64,000 nt of DNA from Arabiibacter massiliensis (GTDB lineage Bacteria; Actinomycetota; Coriobacteriia; Coriobacteriales; Eggerthellaceae): positions 2,323,223-2,387,222 of the forward strand of contig NZ_LT827021.1 in NCBI RefSeq assembly GCF_900169505.1, read 5' to 3'. The translations under genes were made by a program, and so were the position numbers. Position 1 is the first letter of the stretch, and the number at the start of each line of letters is the position of its first letter. Shown in pieces: positions 1-10,717 of the stretch. The notes under the pieces are model-generated. The model was not told the DNA's origin and did not search any database. It saw only the letters and a list, made by a program, of their open reading frames with translations.

Positions 1-2
1 AG

Positions 3-59
3 AAGGCCATGGAGGATTACCTGGCCGCCACCGCCGACAACGACGTGAGGAGCTGGTGA
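3..59 (+). CDS. C-terminal end of an upstream gene, probably DnaJ-type co-chaperone (partial)
   Basis: An open frame enters from the left edge and ends at TGA 57-59; only 18 codons are visible (KAMEDYLAATADNDVRSW). Its stop overlaps the ATG of the next gene (TGATG), so the two are translationally coupled. In actinobacteria hspR usually follows dnaK-grpE-dnaJ, so a DnaJ C-terminus is the natural expectation, but the fragment carries no diagnostic motif. The identity is inferred from position only. Confidence 0.45.
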   Translation, partial: KAMEDYLAATADNDVRSW

Positions 60-451
60 TGAGCGACCGCAACGACCGCAACCGCCCGCTGTACATGATA
101 AGCGTGGCCGCCCAGCTGGCCGGCGTGCATCCCCAGACGCTGCGCGCCTACGAGCAGAAGGGCCTCGTGTCGCCCCAGCGTACGAGCGGCAACACGCGCA
201 TGTACTCGCAGGCCGACATCGAGCGCCTGGAGCTTATCAACGAGCTCACGGGCGAGGGCATCAACCTGGCCGGCGTCATCCGCATCCTCGACTTGCAGGG
301 GCGGCTGGACGAGCGCGACTCGGAGCTGGACGACCTGCACAAGCGGGTGCGTCGGCTGGCCGACCGCGTGCACGAGCTGGAAACGCGCGAGAGCGTAAAC
401 GCGCTTGTCCGCGTGTCCGACCTGCCCTCGGCCCTGCGACGCCTGCCGTAG
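59..451 (+). CDS. hspR: MerR-family heat-shock repressor HspR
   Basis: A 130-aa DNA-binding repressor of the MerR superfamily. The N-terminal winged helix-turn-helix (about residues 10-80) reads YMISVAAQLAGVHPQTLRAY followed by EQKGLVSPQR and NTRMYSQADIERL, the HspR form of the MerR domain. A coiled-coil tail follows (about residues 85-115, DERDSELDDLHKRVRRLADR). HspR is known to repress dnaK operons and clpB in actinobacteria with DnaK as co-repressor. Here it sits between a probable dnaJ end (stop/start overlap) and clpB, the classical arrangement. ATG 59 is preferred over GTG 56. I looked for the HspR inverted repeat (CTTGAGT-N7-ACTCAAG) before clpB and did not find it, so clpB may be read from an upstream promoter. 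Confidence 0.93.
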   Translation: MSDRNDRNRPLYMISVAAQLAGVHPQTLRAYEQKGLVSPQRTSGNTRMYSQADIERLELINELTGEGINLAGVIRILDLQGRLDERDSELDDLHKRVRRLADRVHELETRESVNALVRVSDLPSALRRLP

Positions 452-477
452 GAGGGCGACCGCGCATTGCGCCCCGA

Positions 478-493
478 TGTTTCACGTGAAACA
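478..493. promoter_or_regulatory. parS site 1 (ParB/Spo0J binding site)
   Basis: TGTTTCACGTGAAACA, an exact match to the 16-bp consensus bound by chromosomal ParB proteins, extended to a perfect 18-bp palindrome by the flanking A and T. It lies in the hspR-clpB gap. Only 41 bp separate it from the clpB start, so ParB binding there could also affect clpB transcription. Confidence 0.85.
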
Positions 494-497
494 TTTG

Positions 498-514
498 ATG
501 ATCTTTTCGATCAT
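498..514. promoter_or_regulatory. Inverted repeat upstream of clpB
   Basis: ATGATC-N5-GATCAT immediately before the Shine-Dalgarno sequence AGGAGG (521-526) of clpB. It could be a small operator or a weak leader hairpin. It does not match a regulator motif I know. Confidence 0.3.
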
Positions 515-534
515 ATAATGAGGAGGTACCTGTA

Positions 535-3201
<2,667 letters not shown>

Positions 3202-3234
3202 TGTCACAAAAGGGGACAGTCCCCTTTTGTGACA
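3202..3234. terminator. GGGGACAGTCCCC hairpin repeat, copy 1
   Basis: A 33-bp perfect palindrome with a one-base centre: 16-nt arms beginning TGTCACAAAAGGGGAC around a central A. It starts directly after the clpB stop and sits between convergent genes, so it can act as a terminator in both directions. The core AAAAGGGGAC/GTCCCCTTTT recurs at 10,716 and 58,259 with different but self-complementary outer arms. Confidence 0.75.
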
Positions 3235-3282
3235 AAACGCCCGCGAACCAGCGGCCCGCCACCCCGGCGGGCCGCTTTCGCG

Positions 3283-4236
3283 TTAGGCGAACTCACCGTC
3301 GCGGATGACGAGGTGGTCGTCGAGGTAGAGGGTGGGGCGGAGGATGATGCCGTCGAGGTGGCAGTCGGCTTTCGTGACGCCGCCGAACGAGGTGTTGGTG
3401 CCGAAGGCCACGTGCACGGTGCCGTAGAGCTTCTCGTCCTCGAGGATGATGCCGCAGAGCTTGGCAGCCTCGTTCGTGCCGATGCCGAGCTCGGCGACGG
3501 TTCCGTTCTCAGGTCGCTCGAACAGCACGGCGAGCTGCTCGGCGTAGGGGCCGTTCGCGTCGGCGCCCTCCATGCGCACGAGGCGGCCGCGCTCGATGAC
3601 GGCGACTAGCGGCTCGGCCAGGGTGCCGATGCCCACCATCGAGCCGTCGATGACGACGCTGCCGTTGGCCTCGGTTTCGAGCGGCGCGATATAGGCCTCG
3701 CCCGAGGGGAAGTTGCCGCTCGCGCCCGGCTCGCGGTAGATGCCGGGGCTCGCCACGCCCGCGCGGCCGTCGAGCGAAAGCTCCAGCATGTGGCCGTCCT
3801 TCTCGATGCGGGCCGTGCGCGCCCGAGTCAAGCGCTCGGTGAGCTCGCGCGTGCGGCGCTCAACTTCGGCGTAGTCGGCGCAGGCAGCGCCTTCGCGCAG
3901 CATGTCCATGGTCACGCCGGGCATGGTGACCACGCGGGTGCCGGACTTCGCGGCCTCGATGCGCGCGTTCGTGTGCGTGACGGACTGGGCGGTGGGGCAG
4001 AGCGCGACGTCGGCCTCGCGCATCGCGGCGGCCACGGCGGCCGGCGGCTCCTCGCCCGCGACGCGGCCCACGGGCATCTGCAGGATGAGCGCGCGTCGGC
4101 CGAGCGAGCGCGCGGCGCGGTAGAACAGCTCGCCCACCTCGCGCGTGGCATCGTCAGTGACCACGAGCAGCGTCTCGTCTTCGCCGAGGCCGAGGTTCGT
4201 CTCGATGATGGTGCGCGCCCGCTCGTCCAAGTTCAT
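3283..4236 (-). CDS. M29-like leucyl aminopeptidase (aminopeptidase T-type)
   Basis: A 317-aa cytoplasmic protein resembling the thermophilic aminopeptidase (M29) family of metal-dependent exopeptidases. Recognisable features are the N-terminal substrate-handling half (DERARTIIETNLGLGEDETL, ALCPTAQSVTHTNARIEA) and a C-terminal half with PSGEAYIAPLETEANG and ELGIGTNEAAK, where M29 enzymes carry metal ligands. The C-terminus HLDGIILRPTLYLDD fits the family's His/Asp cluster. I chose ATG 4236 because GAAAGGA lies upstream; the frame stays open further upstream but passes through a parS site and repeats. It follows DUF1177 on the same strand and is probably the last gene of the operon led by the AlbA_2 regulator. 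Substrate unknown. Confidence 0.75.
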   Translation of the reverse strand: MNLDERARTIIETNLGLGEDETLLVVTDDATREVGELFYRAARSLGRRALILQMPVGRVAGEEPPAAVAAAMREADVALCPTAQSVTHTNARIEAAKSGTRVVTMPGVTMDMLREGAACADYAEVERRTRELTERLTRARTARIEKDGHMLELSLDGRAGVASPGIYREPGASGNFPSGEAYIAPLETEANGSVVIDGSMVGIGTLAEPLVAVIERGRLVRMEGADANGPYAEQLAVLFERPENGTVAELGIGTNEAAKLCGIILEDEKLYGTVHVAFGTNTSFGGVTKADCHLDGIILRPTLYLDDHLVIRDGEFA

Positions 4237-4279
4237 CGTCGCGAGTCCTTTCAGTTCATAATTGCTGGTCAGAGTCGAG

Positions 4280-4295
4280 TGTTTCACGTGAAACA
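4280..4295. promoter_or_regulatory. parS site 2
   Basis: An exact TGTTTCACGTGAAACA in the gap between the aminopeptidase and DUF1177 genes, 44 bp upstream of the aminopeptidase start. Confidence 0.85.
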
Positions 4296-4316
4296 TTTGA
4301 CGGTTGGCACCGCGCG

Positions 4317-4398
4317 GGATCCTTCGACTTCGCGGCTTCGCCGCTCCGCTCAGGATGACAAGAGGGTGGGCCGCCCCGCCGCTCCGCTCAGGATGACA
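4317..4398 (-). repeat. Dispersed TGTCATCCTGAG...GGATCC-type repeat, one full and one partial copy
   Basis: On the minus strand this reads TTGTCATCCTGAGCGGAGCG... to AGTCGAAGGATCC, the same family as the repeats at 18,126 and 20,647 but with a different middle. A partial second copy follows: a 22-bp stretch (CGCCGCTCCGCTCAGGATGA plus two bases) occurs at 4339-4360 and again at 4377-4398. The repeat ends just before the DUF1177 stop codon region. Confidence 0.65.
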
Positions 4399-4403
4399 AA
4401 GGC

Positions 4404-5369
4404 TTACGCCTGCGGATCTTCTGCGGGCAGCTCGCCCATCGTCTGGAGGTGGGCCATGGTGCCGTAGCGCTCCACGAAGCGGGCGTATTCGTCGGCGTCG
4501 AAGAACGAGCACTTCCCTTCACCGAACGCCTTCGCCGCCTCGATCATGAACGACCCGGCCTCGTCCAAATCGCCCAGGTGCGTCGCCCCGGTCGCGCAGC
4601 CCGGCACCGCCGTCTCCGTGGTGATGGCCACGCCCACGACGGGAGCGTCGGTGGCCGTGCACGGCTGCAGGATCGAGTTCAGATGGTACAGGCCGTTGCC
4701 GTAGGGCGTGATGTCGGCCATCGACAGCGGGAACGTGCGCGCGCGGCGGCCGGTCGCGATCTCCACGAGGCCCACCAGGTCGTCGCTCACGCGCAGGATG
4801 CAGCCCTGCTTCACCGTGGGCGAGATCATGAAGCCGCGCTCGTTCATGATGCGGTTGCCCTTCGTCGTATCCACCACGAGTACCGCGTCTAGCACGTCGG
4901 CGCCGCCCACCTCTTCGCGGTTGACGTCCGCCGTGGCCACGGGCGAGCCCATGAAGGGCACCGGCTCGTGTGGCGACGTCGGCGCGTGCGGGCACACGTG
5001 CGTGGACAGCACCACGTCGCCCGCCAGCACGTCGCCGCGCGCGTGCATCGACAGCAGCTTCGCCGCGCAGGCCAGCACCGTGAGCGCGCCGTCGCCGTCC
5101 GACACGAAGCCGATGCGCTCGGGTCGCGCGCCCAAGCCCCCGAGGCGCCCCAAAAGCGCGATCGTCGGTGCGTCGCCGCCGGTCGAGCGCCCGCGCTCGC
5201 CCGGAATGCGCACGCGCACCATGTCGGTCGAGCCCTTGGGTCCTTCCAACACGTACGTCTCCGCGTCGCAGTCGGGATCGATGCCGCGCAGGTAGTCCAC
5301 GGCCGCCCGCCCACTCGCGCCCGGCGAGTCCAACAGGTCGTACAAGTCGATCAGTTGCTTGAGGATCAT
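4404..5369 (-). CDS. DUF1177 family protein
   Basis: A 321-aa soluble protein that I match to the DUF1177 family by its overall sequence (start MILKQLIDLYDLLDSPGASG, then TYVLEGPKGSTDMVRVRIPG and STHVCPHAPTSPHEPVPFMG). The fold and function are not established; the pattern of conserved His, Asp and Glu residues (STHVCPH, DADE) would suit a metal-dependent hydrolase, which is inference. AGGAG lies eight bases before ATG 5369. It is 26 bp downstream of the AlbA_2 regulator and upstream of an aminopeptidase, opposite a DUF917-hydantoinase-nitrilase operon. That suggests a role in breakdown of a cyclic amide or peptide-derived compound. Confidence 0.7.
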   Translation of the reverse strand: MILKQLIDLYDLLDSPGASGRAAVDYLRGIDPDCDAETYVLEGPKGSTDMVRVRIPGERGRSTGGDAPTIALLGRLGGLGARPERIGFVSDGDGALTVLACAAKLLSMHARGDVLAGDVVLSTHVCPHAPTSPHEPVPFMGSPVATADVNREEVGGADVLDAVLVVDTTKGNRIMNERGFMISPTVKQGCILRVSDDLVGLVEIATGRRARTFPLSMADITPYGNGLYHLNSILQPCTATDAPVVGVAITTETAVPGCATGATHLGDLDEAGSFMIEAAKAFGEGKCSFFDADEYARFVERYGTMAHLQTMGELPAEDPQA

Positions 5370-5395
5370 GGTTCTTACTCCTATCGCGATACTGC

Positions 5396-6895
5396 CTACG
5401 TATTCGAAAGCCGATAACGTCTCTTCTTGCTGGTGGCCGGCTCCGAAGATTCAAGCACGCCCTCTTCGATCAGGCGATTGATATGCTTCAGCACGGTGAC
5501 CCGGGAAAGGCGCAGCGCAGCTTCAGCCTCTTTGGCGCTGATTGATCCATTTTCCCTGGCCATGTTCAGGATAGCCTGCTCGGCGTCCTTTTGAGGGGAG
5601 TCATGCCGTTCGATCGAAGCCGCCGGGCGCTTTTTGAAAACAAGAGAGAACGAGCCGGGCCGGTCGAACACCTGCGGAGGCTCCATGCCGGCGGCCGCCA
5701 GCTGCGAGCGTATCTCGATGAACCCCGTCCCCTTGTTCTCGACGACGTACTGGGCGTTGCCAAGCGGGTGCGGGTACGGCGTGCTTCCAAGGATCTTCGA
5801 AAGGAACTCGTTCCTCGTCGAGGAGACGCCGAGCGTTCCGAGCGTATCCACCGTCACGGTGCCGTACAATCCCCCCGGGCTGAGAACCTCCAACCTGTCG
5901 GCGAACATGTTCACCTGCACCTGCGTTCCCCATGACTCGGGGGAGTAGTCGCGGTGCATGAGCGCGTTGGCCACCGCCTCGCGCACCGCCTCGAGAGGAT
6001 AGTCGGGCACGTCTTCGCGAAACGCTCCCTCCACGAACGACGCCGTCCGCATGTTCCTTGCCACGGCGGCAACCGCGTCGGCGATCATGAAGGGAATGGG
6101 CCCGACGAAATCAGCCGAGTCGAGGAAGCGCTGCCCCGTGAAAGTCGAAGCCTTCGTCGTTCCGGGATATGACGCGAACGACACGTTCAGCCGGGGGAAA
6201 TACTTCTGCGGGTACTCTCCCAGCGCGAGAAGCCCCGCGAGGGTGGGGCGAGGTGTGCCGCCGTCGTCCTCAGCGATCACGCGAAGGCTCACGAGTATGG
6301 CGAGGTCGTCGTACTTTTCGAACACGCGCGGGTGGAGAAAGCGCTCCTTTTTCAGCAGGGGCTCCACGAGCGATCGATCCAGATCGTCCACGACCGCCTC
6401 CTGCACGATTCGCACGTCATGGCGCGGCTGGGCGCGCTCCTCGAGGAGACGGTTTATCTCGTAATGGCTCATCTTCCGGTCGCCGTCGCCCGTGCGGATG
6501 AAGGATCCTTCGTACAGGCCTTTGGAGGCGACGTAGCACGGTTTGTCTCGCGGCGGCAATTCGGGGATCTTGGCGACGAGCACCGGCTTCTCCTCGAACT
6601 CTTCGAAGGCGATCTCCGGGCGAACGGGCGGTATGAGCTTGTTCGAGCACGCATCGGCCAAAGCGTCTTGCATGCGGCTCGGATCAAACGTGGGGACAGG
6701 CGCGAACCCCTCCCGTTCTGAGAGCCCAAGAAGGAGTATTCCGCCTGAGCCGTTCGAGAACGCGGAGAGGGTGGGGATGCAGTCCTTCGGGAACTCCTTC
6801 TCGGCGCTTTTGACCTCGCAGGTTTGCAAGTCGGTTCCGGCGGAGCGCATGAGGGCCACGTGGCGAGCGAGATCGAAGCGAGTCGTCAAGTCCAA
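5396..6895 (-). CDS. AlbA_2 (Schlafen-like) / HATPase_c_4 transcriptional regulator
   Basis: A 499-aa regulator-type protein. It has an N-terminal AlbA_2 (divergent AAA_4, Schlafen-type) domain at about residues 15-150 (ESAEKEFPKDCIPTLSAFSN and GGILLLGLSE are typical). A central helical region and an HATPase_c_4-like domain follow at about 300-420 (LEAVREAVANALMHRDYS, then RLEVLSPGGLYG). A C-terminal winged helix occupies about 435-495 (NMARENGSISAKEAEAALRL, LSRVTVLKHINRLIEEGV). Start TTG 6895 has AAAGGA upstream; no in-frame ATG lies nearby. It heads an operon with DUF1177 and the aminopeptidase. The region upstream, shared with the divergent DUF917 operon, holds repeated AATGATG motifs, so local regulation of both operons is likely. 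Confidence 0.8.
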   Translation of the reverse strand: MDLTTRFDLARHVALMRSAGTDLQTCEVKSAEKEFPKDCIPTLSAFSNGSGGILLLGLSEREGFAPVPTFDPSRMQDALADACSNKLIPPVRPEIAFEEFEEKPVLVAKIPELPPRDKPCYVASKGLYEGSFIRTGDGDRKMSHYEINRLLEERAQPRHDVRIVQEAVVDDLDRSLVEPLLKKERFLHPRVFEKYDDLAILVSLRVIAEDDGGTPRPTLAGLLALGEYPQKYFPRLNVSFASYPGTTKASTFTGQRFLDSADFVGPIPFMIADAVAAVARNMRTASFVEGAFREDVPDYPLEAVREAVANALMHRDYSPESWGTQVQVNMFADRLEVLSPGGLYGTVTVDTLGTLGVSSTRNEFLSKILGSTPYPHPLGNAQYVVENKGTGFIEIRSQLAAAGMEPPQVFDRPGSFSLVFKKRPAASIERHDSPQKDAEQAILNMARENGSISAKEAEAALRLSRVTVLKHINRLIEEGVLESSEPATSKKRRYRLSNT

Positions 6896-6966
6896 TCCGC
6901 ATCCTTTCGGCGTGGTTTCGCATGAAGGGCCGGGCTGTGCATGGCAGCATCATAACGCGAGATGCT

Positions 6967-7028
6967 GTAATGATGAAGAGAAAAGTGAAATGATGTAAAG
7001 AAAGTTAAATGATAGATGTAATGATGAA
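6967..7028. promoter_or_regulatory. AATGATG repeat cluster in the divergent control region
   Basis: Four AATGAT(G/A) units start at 6969, 6989, 7008 and 7020 in an AT-rich stretch that contrasts with the GC-rich surroundings. GTAATGATGAA occurs exactly at both ends (6967-6977 and 7018-7028). Read towards the AlbA_2 gene the units look like ATCATTWMACTTT. The position between two divergent operons suggests a shared operator. Confidence 0.5.
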
Positions 7029-7103
7029 TGCCCCGTGTTCGATCTGGGCGCGATACGTCATAATAGCGGCAAGCGGCAACCACAGCGGAAAGGTCTACTC
7101 ATC

Positions 7104-8207
7104 ATGAGAAGGATGATCGGCATCAAAGAGATCGAGGACATGGCGCTCGGCGCGACGGTCCTCGGCGCGGGTGGGGGCGGCGACCCCTACGTCGGCAAGC
7201 TCATGGCCATCGAGGCCATCAGGAAGTACGGCGAGGTGGAGCTCATCTCGCCCGACGAGGTTCCCGACGACGCGATGGTGTGCGTGTCGCAGATGATGGG
7301 CGCCCCCACCATCATGGTGGAGAAGATCTGCAGCGGCCTTGAGCCCATGGCCACCTACGACGAGCTGGTGCGCGAGCTGGGCCAGGAGCCCTACGCCATC
7401 TACGCCGTGGAGGCGGGCGGCGTGAACTCCACCATCCCGTTCATCCTGGCGGCCACGCGTCGCATCCCCGTGGTGGACTGCGACCTCATGGGCCGCGCGT
7501 TCCCCGAGCTGCAGATGACCACGCTCGGCATCAACGGCGTGAAGGGCCAGCCGGCCGTGCTCGCCGACGAGAAGGGCAACACGGTGACGGTGCGCGGCAT
7601 CGACGACAAGTGGCTCGAGCGCATCGCGCGCCAGGCCACGTCGGTGATGGGCGGCTACACCATCCTCGCGTCGTATCCTTGCACCGGGCGTCAGCTCAAG
7701 GATTTCTGCATCCCCGACACGCCGACGCTGTGCGAGGAGATCGGCCGCACGTTGCGCGAGGCGCGCGAGCAGCACGCCGACCCCATCGACGCGGTGCTGG
7801 GCGTGACGCGCGGCTTCCGCCTGTTCCGCGGCAAGGTGATGGACGTCGAGCGCAAGACCGACGGCATGTTCGTGCGCGGCCGCGCCGTGGTAAGCGGCCT
7901 TGACCAGGACAAGGGCAGCGAACTGGTCATCGAGTTCCAGAACGAGAACCTCATCGCGCTGCGCGATGGCGAGCCGGTGACCACCGCGCCCGACCTCATC
8001 ATGTCGCTGGACATGGAATCCGGCGCGCCCGTGACCACCGAGGGCCTGAAATACGGCGCGCGCGTCGTGGTGGTGGGCATGCCCTGCGCGCCGCAGTGGC
8101 GCACGCCGCAGGGCCTGGCCGTGGTGGGCCCGCGCGCGTTCGGCTACGACGTGGACTACATCCCGGTGGAGGAGCGCATGGCGGCAGCGGAGGTGAACGC
8201 GCGATGA
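7104..8207 (+). CDS. DUF917 family protein
   Basis: A 367-aa protein of the DUF917 family, which is commonly found beside hydantoinase/oxoprolinase subunits; some members are linked to S-methyl thiohydantoin breakdown. Characteristic features are the glycine-rich N-terminal segment (IEDMALGATVLGAGGGGDPY), EAGGVNSTIPFI, the acidic motif VVDCDLMGRAFPELQM, and a C-terminal domain beginning near VTRGFRLFRGKVMDVERK. I start at ATG 7104, with GGAAAGG upstream. It overlaps the next gene by ATGA (8204-8207), so the two are coupled and probably form a complex or successive steps. It is divergent from the AlbA_2 regulator. Confidence 0.85.
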   Translation: MRRMIGIKEIEDMALGATVLGAGGGGDPYVGKLMAIEAIRKYGEVELISPDEVPDDAMVCVSQMMGAPTIMVEKICSGLEPMATYDELVRELGQEPYAIYAVEAGGVNSTIPFILAATRRIPVVDCDLMGRAFPELQMTTLGINGVKGQPAVLADEKGNTVTVRGIDDKWLERIARQATSVMGGYTILASYPCTGRQLKDFCIPDTPTLCEEIGRTLREAREQHADPIDAVLGVTRGFRLFRGKVMDVERKTDGMFVRGRAVVSGLDQDKGSELVIEFQNENLIALRDGEPVTTAPDLIMSLDMESGAPVTTEGLKYGARVVVVGMPCAPQWRTPQGLAVVGPRAFGYDVDYIPVEERMAAAEVNAR

Positions 8208-9877
8208 GCAAGAAGGACAAGAAGCTCTCGAAAAAGCAGCTGAAGAAGGCTGAGCAGAAAGCTGCGAAGAAGCAGGAAAAAAAGCGCGCTGCCGCGAAGG
8301 CGTCCACTCGCATCTGGCGTCTTGGCATCGACGTGGGCGGCACGAACACCGACGCCGTGATCATCGACGGCGACCTCAAGCTGGTGGCCGCCACGAAGAG
8401 CCCCACCACCGAGGACGTGATGGGCGGCATCAAGGCCGCCATGCACGAGGTGATCACGCAGGTGGGAGCCGACGAGGCCGCCAAGAACATCGGGTTCGCC
8501 ATGCTGGGCACCACACACTGCACGAACGCCATCGTGGAGCGCAAGCGCCTCAACAAGGTGGCGGCCGTGCGCGTGGGCGCGCCGGCCACGACCGCCGTCA
8601 GCTGCATGGCCGACTGGCCCGACGAGCTGAAAGACGCCATGCGCGTGCAGGATTTCCTGGTGCACGGCGGCAACGAGTTCGACGGCCGCGAGATCAGCCC
8701 GCTTTCCGAGGACGAGATCCGCGAGGTCGCACGCATCGTACGCGAGGAGGGCTTCGAGTCCGTGGCGGTGACCAGCGTGTTCTCGCCGGTGTCCGATGCG
8801 CACGAGAAGCGCGCCGCCGCCATCCTGCGCGAGGAGCTGGGCGAGGGCTTCCCCGTCACGCTGTCGTCGGAGATCGGCTCGCTCGGGTTCCTCGAGCGTG
8901 AGAACGCCTCCATCCTGAACGCGGCGCTCTACGACGTGGCGCGCACGACGGCCGACAGCTTCGAGGCGGCGCTCGCGGCCGAGGGGCTGACCGACGTGGC
9001 CGTCTACCTGGGGCAGAACGACGGCACGCTCATGTCCGTGGACTACGCGAAGCGCTATCCCATCTTCACCATCGCGTGCGGGCCCACCAACTCCATCCGC
9101 GGCGCGTCGTTTCTCACGAAGGAGAAGGACGCCGTGGTCGTGGATATCGGCGGCACCACCACCGACGTGGGCGTGCTGGCGCACGGCTTCCCGCGCGAGA
9201 GCATGGTGGCCGTGGAGATCGGCGACGTGCGCACGAACTTCCGCATGCCCGACCTGGTGAGCGTGGGCCTCGGCGGCGGCTCCATCGTGCGGCAGCTCGA
9301 CGACGGCCGCGTGACCGTGGGGCCCGACAGCGTGGGCTACCTGGTCACAAGCAAGGCGCTCTGCTTCGGCGGCGACACGCTCACGGCCACCGACATCGTG
9401 GTGGCGAAGGGACTGGCCGAGGGCGTGGGCGATCCCGCGCTGGTGGCTGGCCTCGATCCCGCGCTTGTGGACGCGGCCTACGCCGAGATCACGCGCATCA
9501 TCGAGGACGCGGTGGACGCGATGAAGACCTCGGCCGGCGACGTGACCGTCATCCTCGTGGGCGGCGGATCCATCCTGGCTCCCGAGACGTTGGAAGGTGC
9601 CGGCGAGGTGCTGCGTCCGGAGAACTTCGGCGTGGCGAACGCCGTGGGCTCGGCCATCGCGCAGGTGTCGGGCCAGATAGCGAAGGTGTTCTCGCTGACC
9701 GAGACGCCGCGCGACCAGGCGCTCTCCGAGTCGAAGCAGCGCGCCTGCGACGAGGCCATCGAGGCCGGCGCCGACCCCGCCACCGTGGAGGTGGTGGACG
9801 TCGAGGACATCCCCATGGCCTACCTGGGCGACGCGCTCTGCATCCGCGTGAAGGCCGTCGGCGATCTCAAATTGTAA
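8204..9877 (+). CDS. Hydantoinase/oxoprolinase family protein
   Basis: A 557-aa ATP-dependent cyclic-amide hydrolase of the hydantoinase A/oxoprolinase type. The catalytic body starts at about residue 40 with the ASKHA-fold phosphate motif RLGIDVGGTNTDAVIIDG. It continues with GTTHCTNAIVERKRL, then a second phosphate loop VVVDIGGTTTDVGVLAHG near residue 310 and adenosine motif VILVGGGSILAPE near 450. Members hydrolyse hydantoins, oxoproline or related rings using ATP. Odd feature: residues 2-35 are an almost uninterrupted lysine/alanine tail (SKKDKKLSKKQLKKAEQKAA...), unlike the family and probably disordered; it may bind nucleic acid or be a late addition. The start overlaps DUF917; the nitrilase follows 12 bp downstream, making a three-gene operon. 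Confidence 0.88.
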   Translation: MSKKDKKLSKKQLKKAEQKAAKKQEKKRAAAKASTRIWRLGIDVGGTNTDAVIIDGDLKLVAATKSPTTEDVMGGIKAAMHEVITQVGADEAAKNIGFAMLGTTHCTNAIVERKRLNKVAAVRVGAPATTAVSCMADWPDELKDAMRVQDFLVHGGNEFDGREISPLSEDEIREVARIVREEGFESVAVTSVFSPVSDAHEKRAAAILREELGEGFPVTLSSEIGSLGFLERENASILNAALYDVARTTADSFEAALAAEGLTDVAVYLGQNDGTLMSVDYAKRYPIFTIACGPTNSIRGASFLTKEKDAVVVDIGGTTTDVGVLAHGFPRESMVAVEIGDVRTNFRMPDLVSVGLGGGSIVRQLDDGRVTVGPDSVGYLVTSKALCFGGDTLTATDIVVAKGLAEGVGDPALVAGLDPALVDAAYAEITRIIEDAVDAMKTSAGDVTVILVGGGSILAPETLEGAGEVLRPENFGVANAVGSAIAQVSGQIAKVFSLTETPRDQALSESKQRACDEAIEAGADPATVEVVDVEDIPMAYLGDALCIRVKAVGDLKL

Positions 9878-9889
9878 GGGAGGCAACTC

Positions 9890-10717
9890 ATGACCGAAGA
9901 AAAGCGAACCGCCCACCTGGCGCTCATCCAGTTCGAGAGCACGATGTGCGACCCGGCGGCGAACGCCGAGAAGGCGTGCCGCATGATCGTCGAGGCGGGT
10001 GCGCAGGGGGCCGACCTCGTGGTGCTGCCCGAGCTGTTCTCGACGGGCTACCAGCTGAACGTCGTGGGCCCGCGCGTGCCCGAGCTGGCCGAGCCCATCG
10101 ACGGCCCCACGGTGACCGCGCTGCAAGCTGCCGCTCGCGAGGCCGGCTGCTACGTGGTGGCGGGCCTCGCGCTCACCTACGAGCTTGCGGGCGTGGCGTT
10201 CAACAGCGCCGTGGTCATCGACCGCGAGGGCCGGCTGATCGGCACCTACGACAAGCAGCACCTCTGGGCGCTCGAGCGCTTCTACTTCCGCTCCGGCAAC
10301 GACACTCTCGTGTTCGACACCGACTTCGGGCGCGTCGGCGTGCTCATCTGCTACGACCTGGGCTTCCCGGAGGTGTCGCGCATGCTCGCGCTGCAGGGCG
10401 CCGACATCCTCGTGTGCCCGTCGGCCTGGTGCGCCGAGGACATGGACATCTGGGACGTGAACGCGCCTGCCCGCGCGCTCGAGAACACCGTGTTCCTGGC
10501 GGCCGTCAACCGCTACGGCGTGGAGGACGACCTGGTCATGCCCGGTCACACGAAGGTGTGCAACCCGCGCGGCCACGTGATAGCCGAGCTTGAGGAGGAG
10601 GCCGAAGGCGTGCTGCACGTGGAGCTCGACCTCGACGACGTGACGGCCCTCCGCCAGCGCAGCCCCTACCTGCGCGACCGCCGCCCCGACCTCTACGACC
10701 TGGTGCTTCTCCCATAA
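9890..10717 (+). CDS. Nitrilase/carbon-nitrogen hydrolase family amidohydrolase
   Basis: A 275-aa cytoplasmic hydrolase of the nitrilase superfamily, cleaving C-N bonds in amides, nitriles or carbamoyl compounds through a Glu-Lys-Cys triad. The triad is visible: E48 in VVLPELFSTGY, K122 in TYDKQHLW and C154 in VLICYDLGFPE. Length and spacing suit the N-carbamoyl amino acid amidase / omega-amidase branches. As the last gene of the DUF917-hydantoinase operon, a carbamoyl-amino-acid (opened hydantoin) substrate is reasonable but unproven. SD GGGAGG precedes ATG 9890. Its TAA lies inside the hairpin repeat at 10,716-10,752, which also carries the stop of the convergent Crp-like gene. Confidence 0.88.
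   Translation: MTEEKRTAHLALIQFESTMCDPAANAEKACRMIVEAGAQGADLVVLPELFSTGYQLNVVGPRVPELAEPIDGPTVTALQAAAREAGCYVVAGLALTYELAGVAFNSAVVIDREGRLIGTYDKQHLWALERFYFRSGNDTLVFDTDFGRVGVLICYDLGFPEVSRMLALQGADILVCPSAWCAEDMDIWDVNAPARALENTVFLAAVNRYGVEDDLVMPGHTKVCNPRGHVIAELEEEAEGVLHVELDLDDVTALRQRSPYLRDRRPDLYDLVLLP

Noticed and set aside
514..519. TATAAT before clpB as a -10 box
   Set aside because: It directly abuts the Shine-Dalgarno sequence, so transcription would start at or after the ribosome-binding site; not usable for this gene.
451..534. HspR operator (HAIR element) before clpB
   Set aside because: No CTTGAGT-N7-ACTCAAG or close variant is present; only a parS site and a short unrelated inverted repeat.
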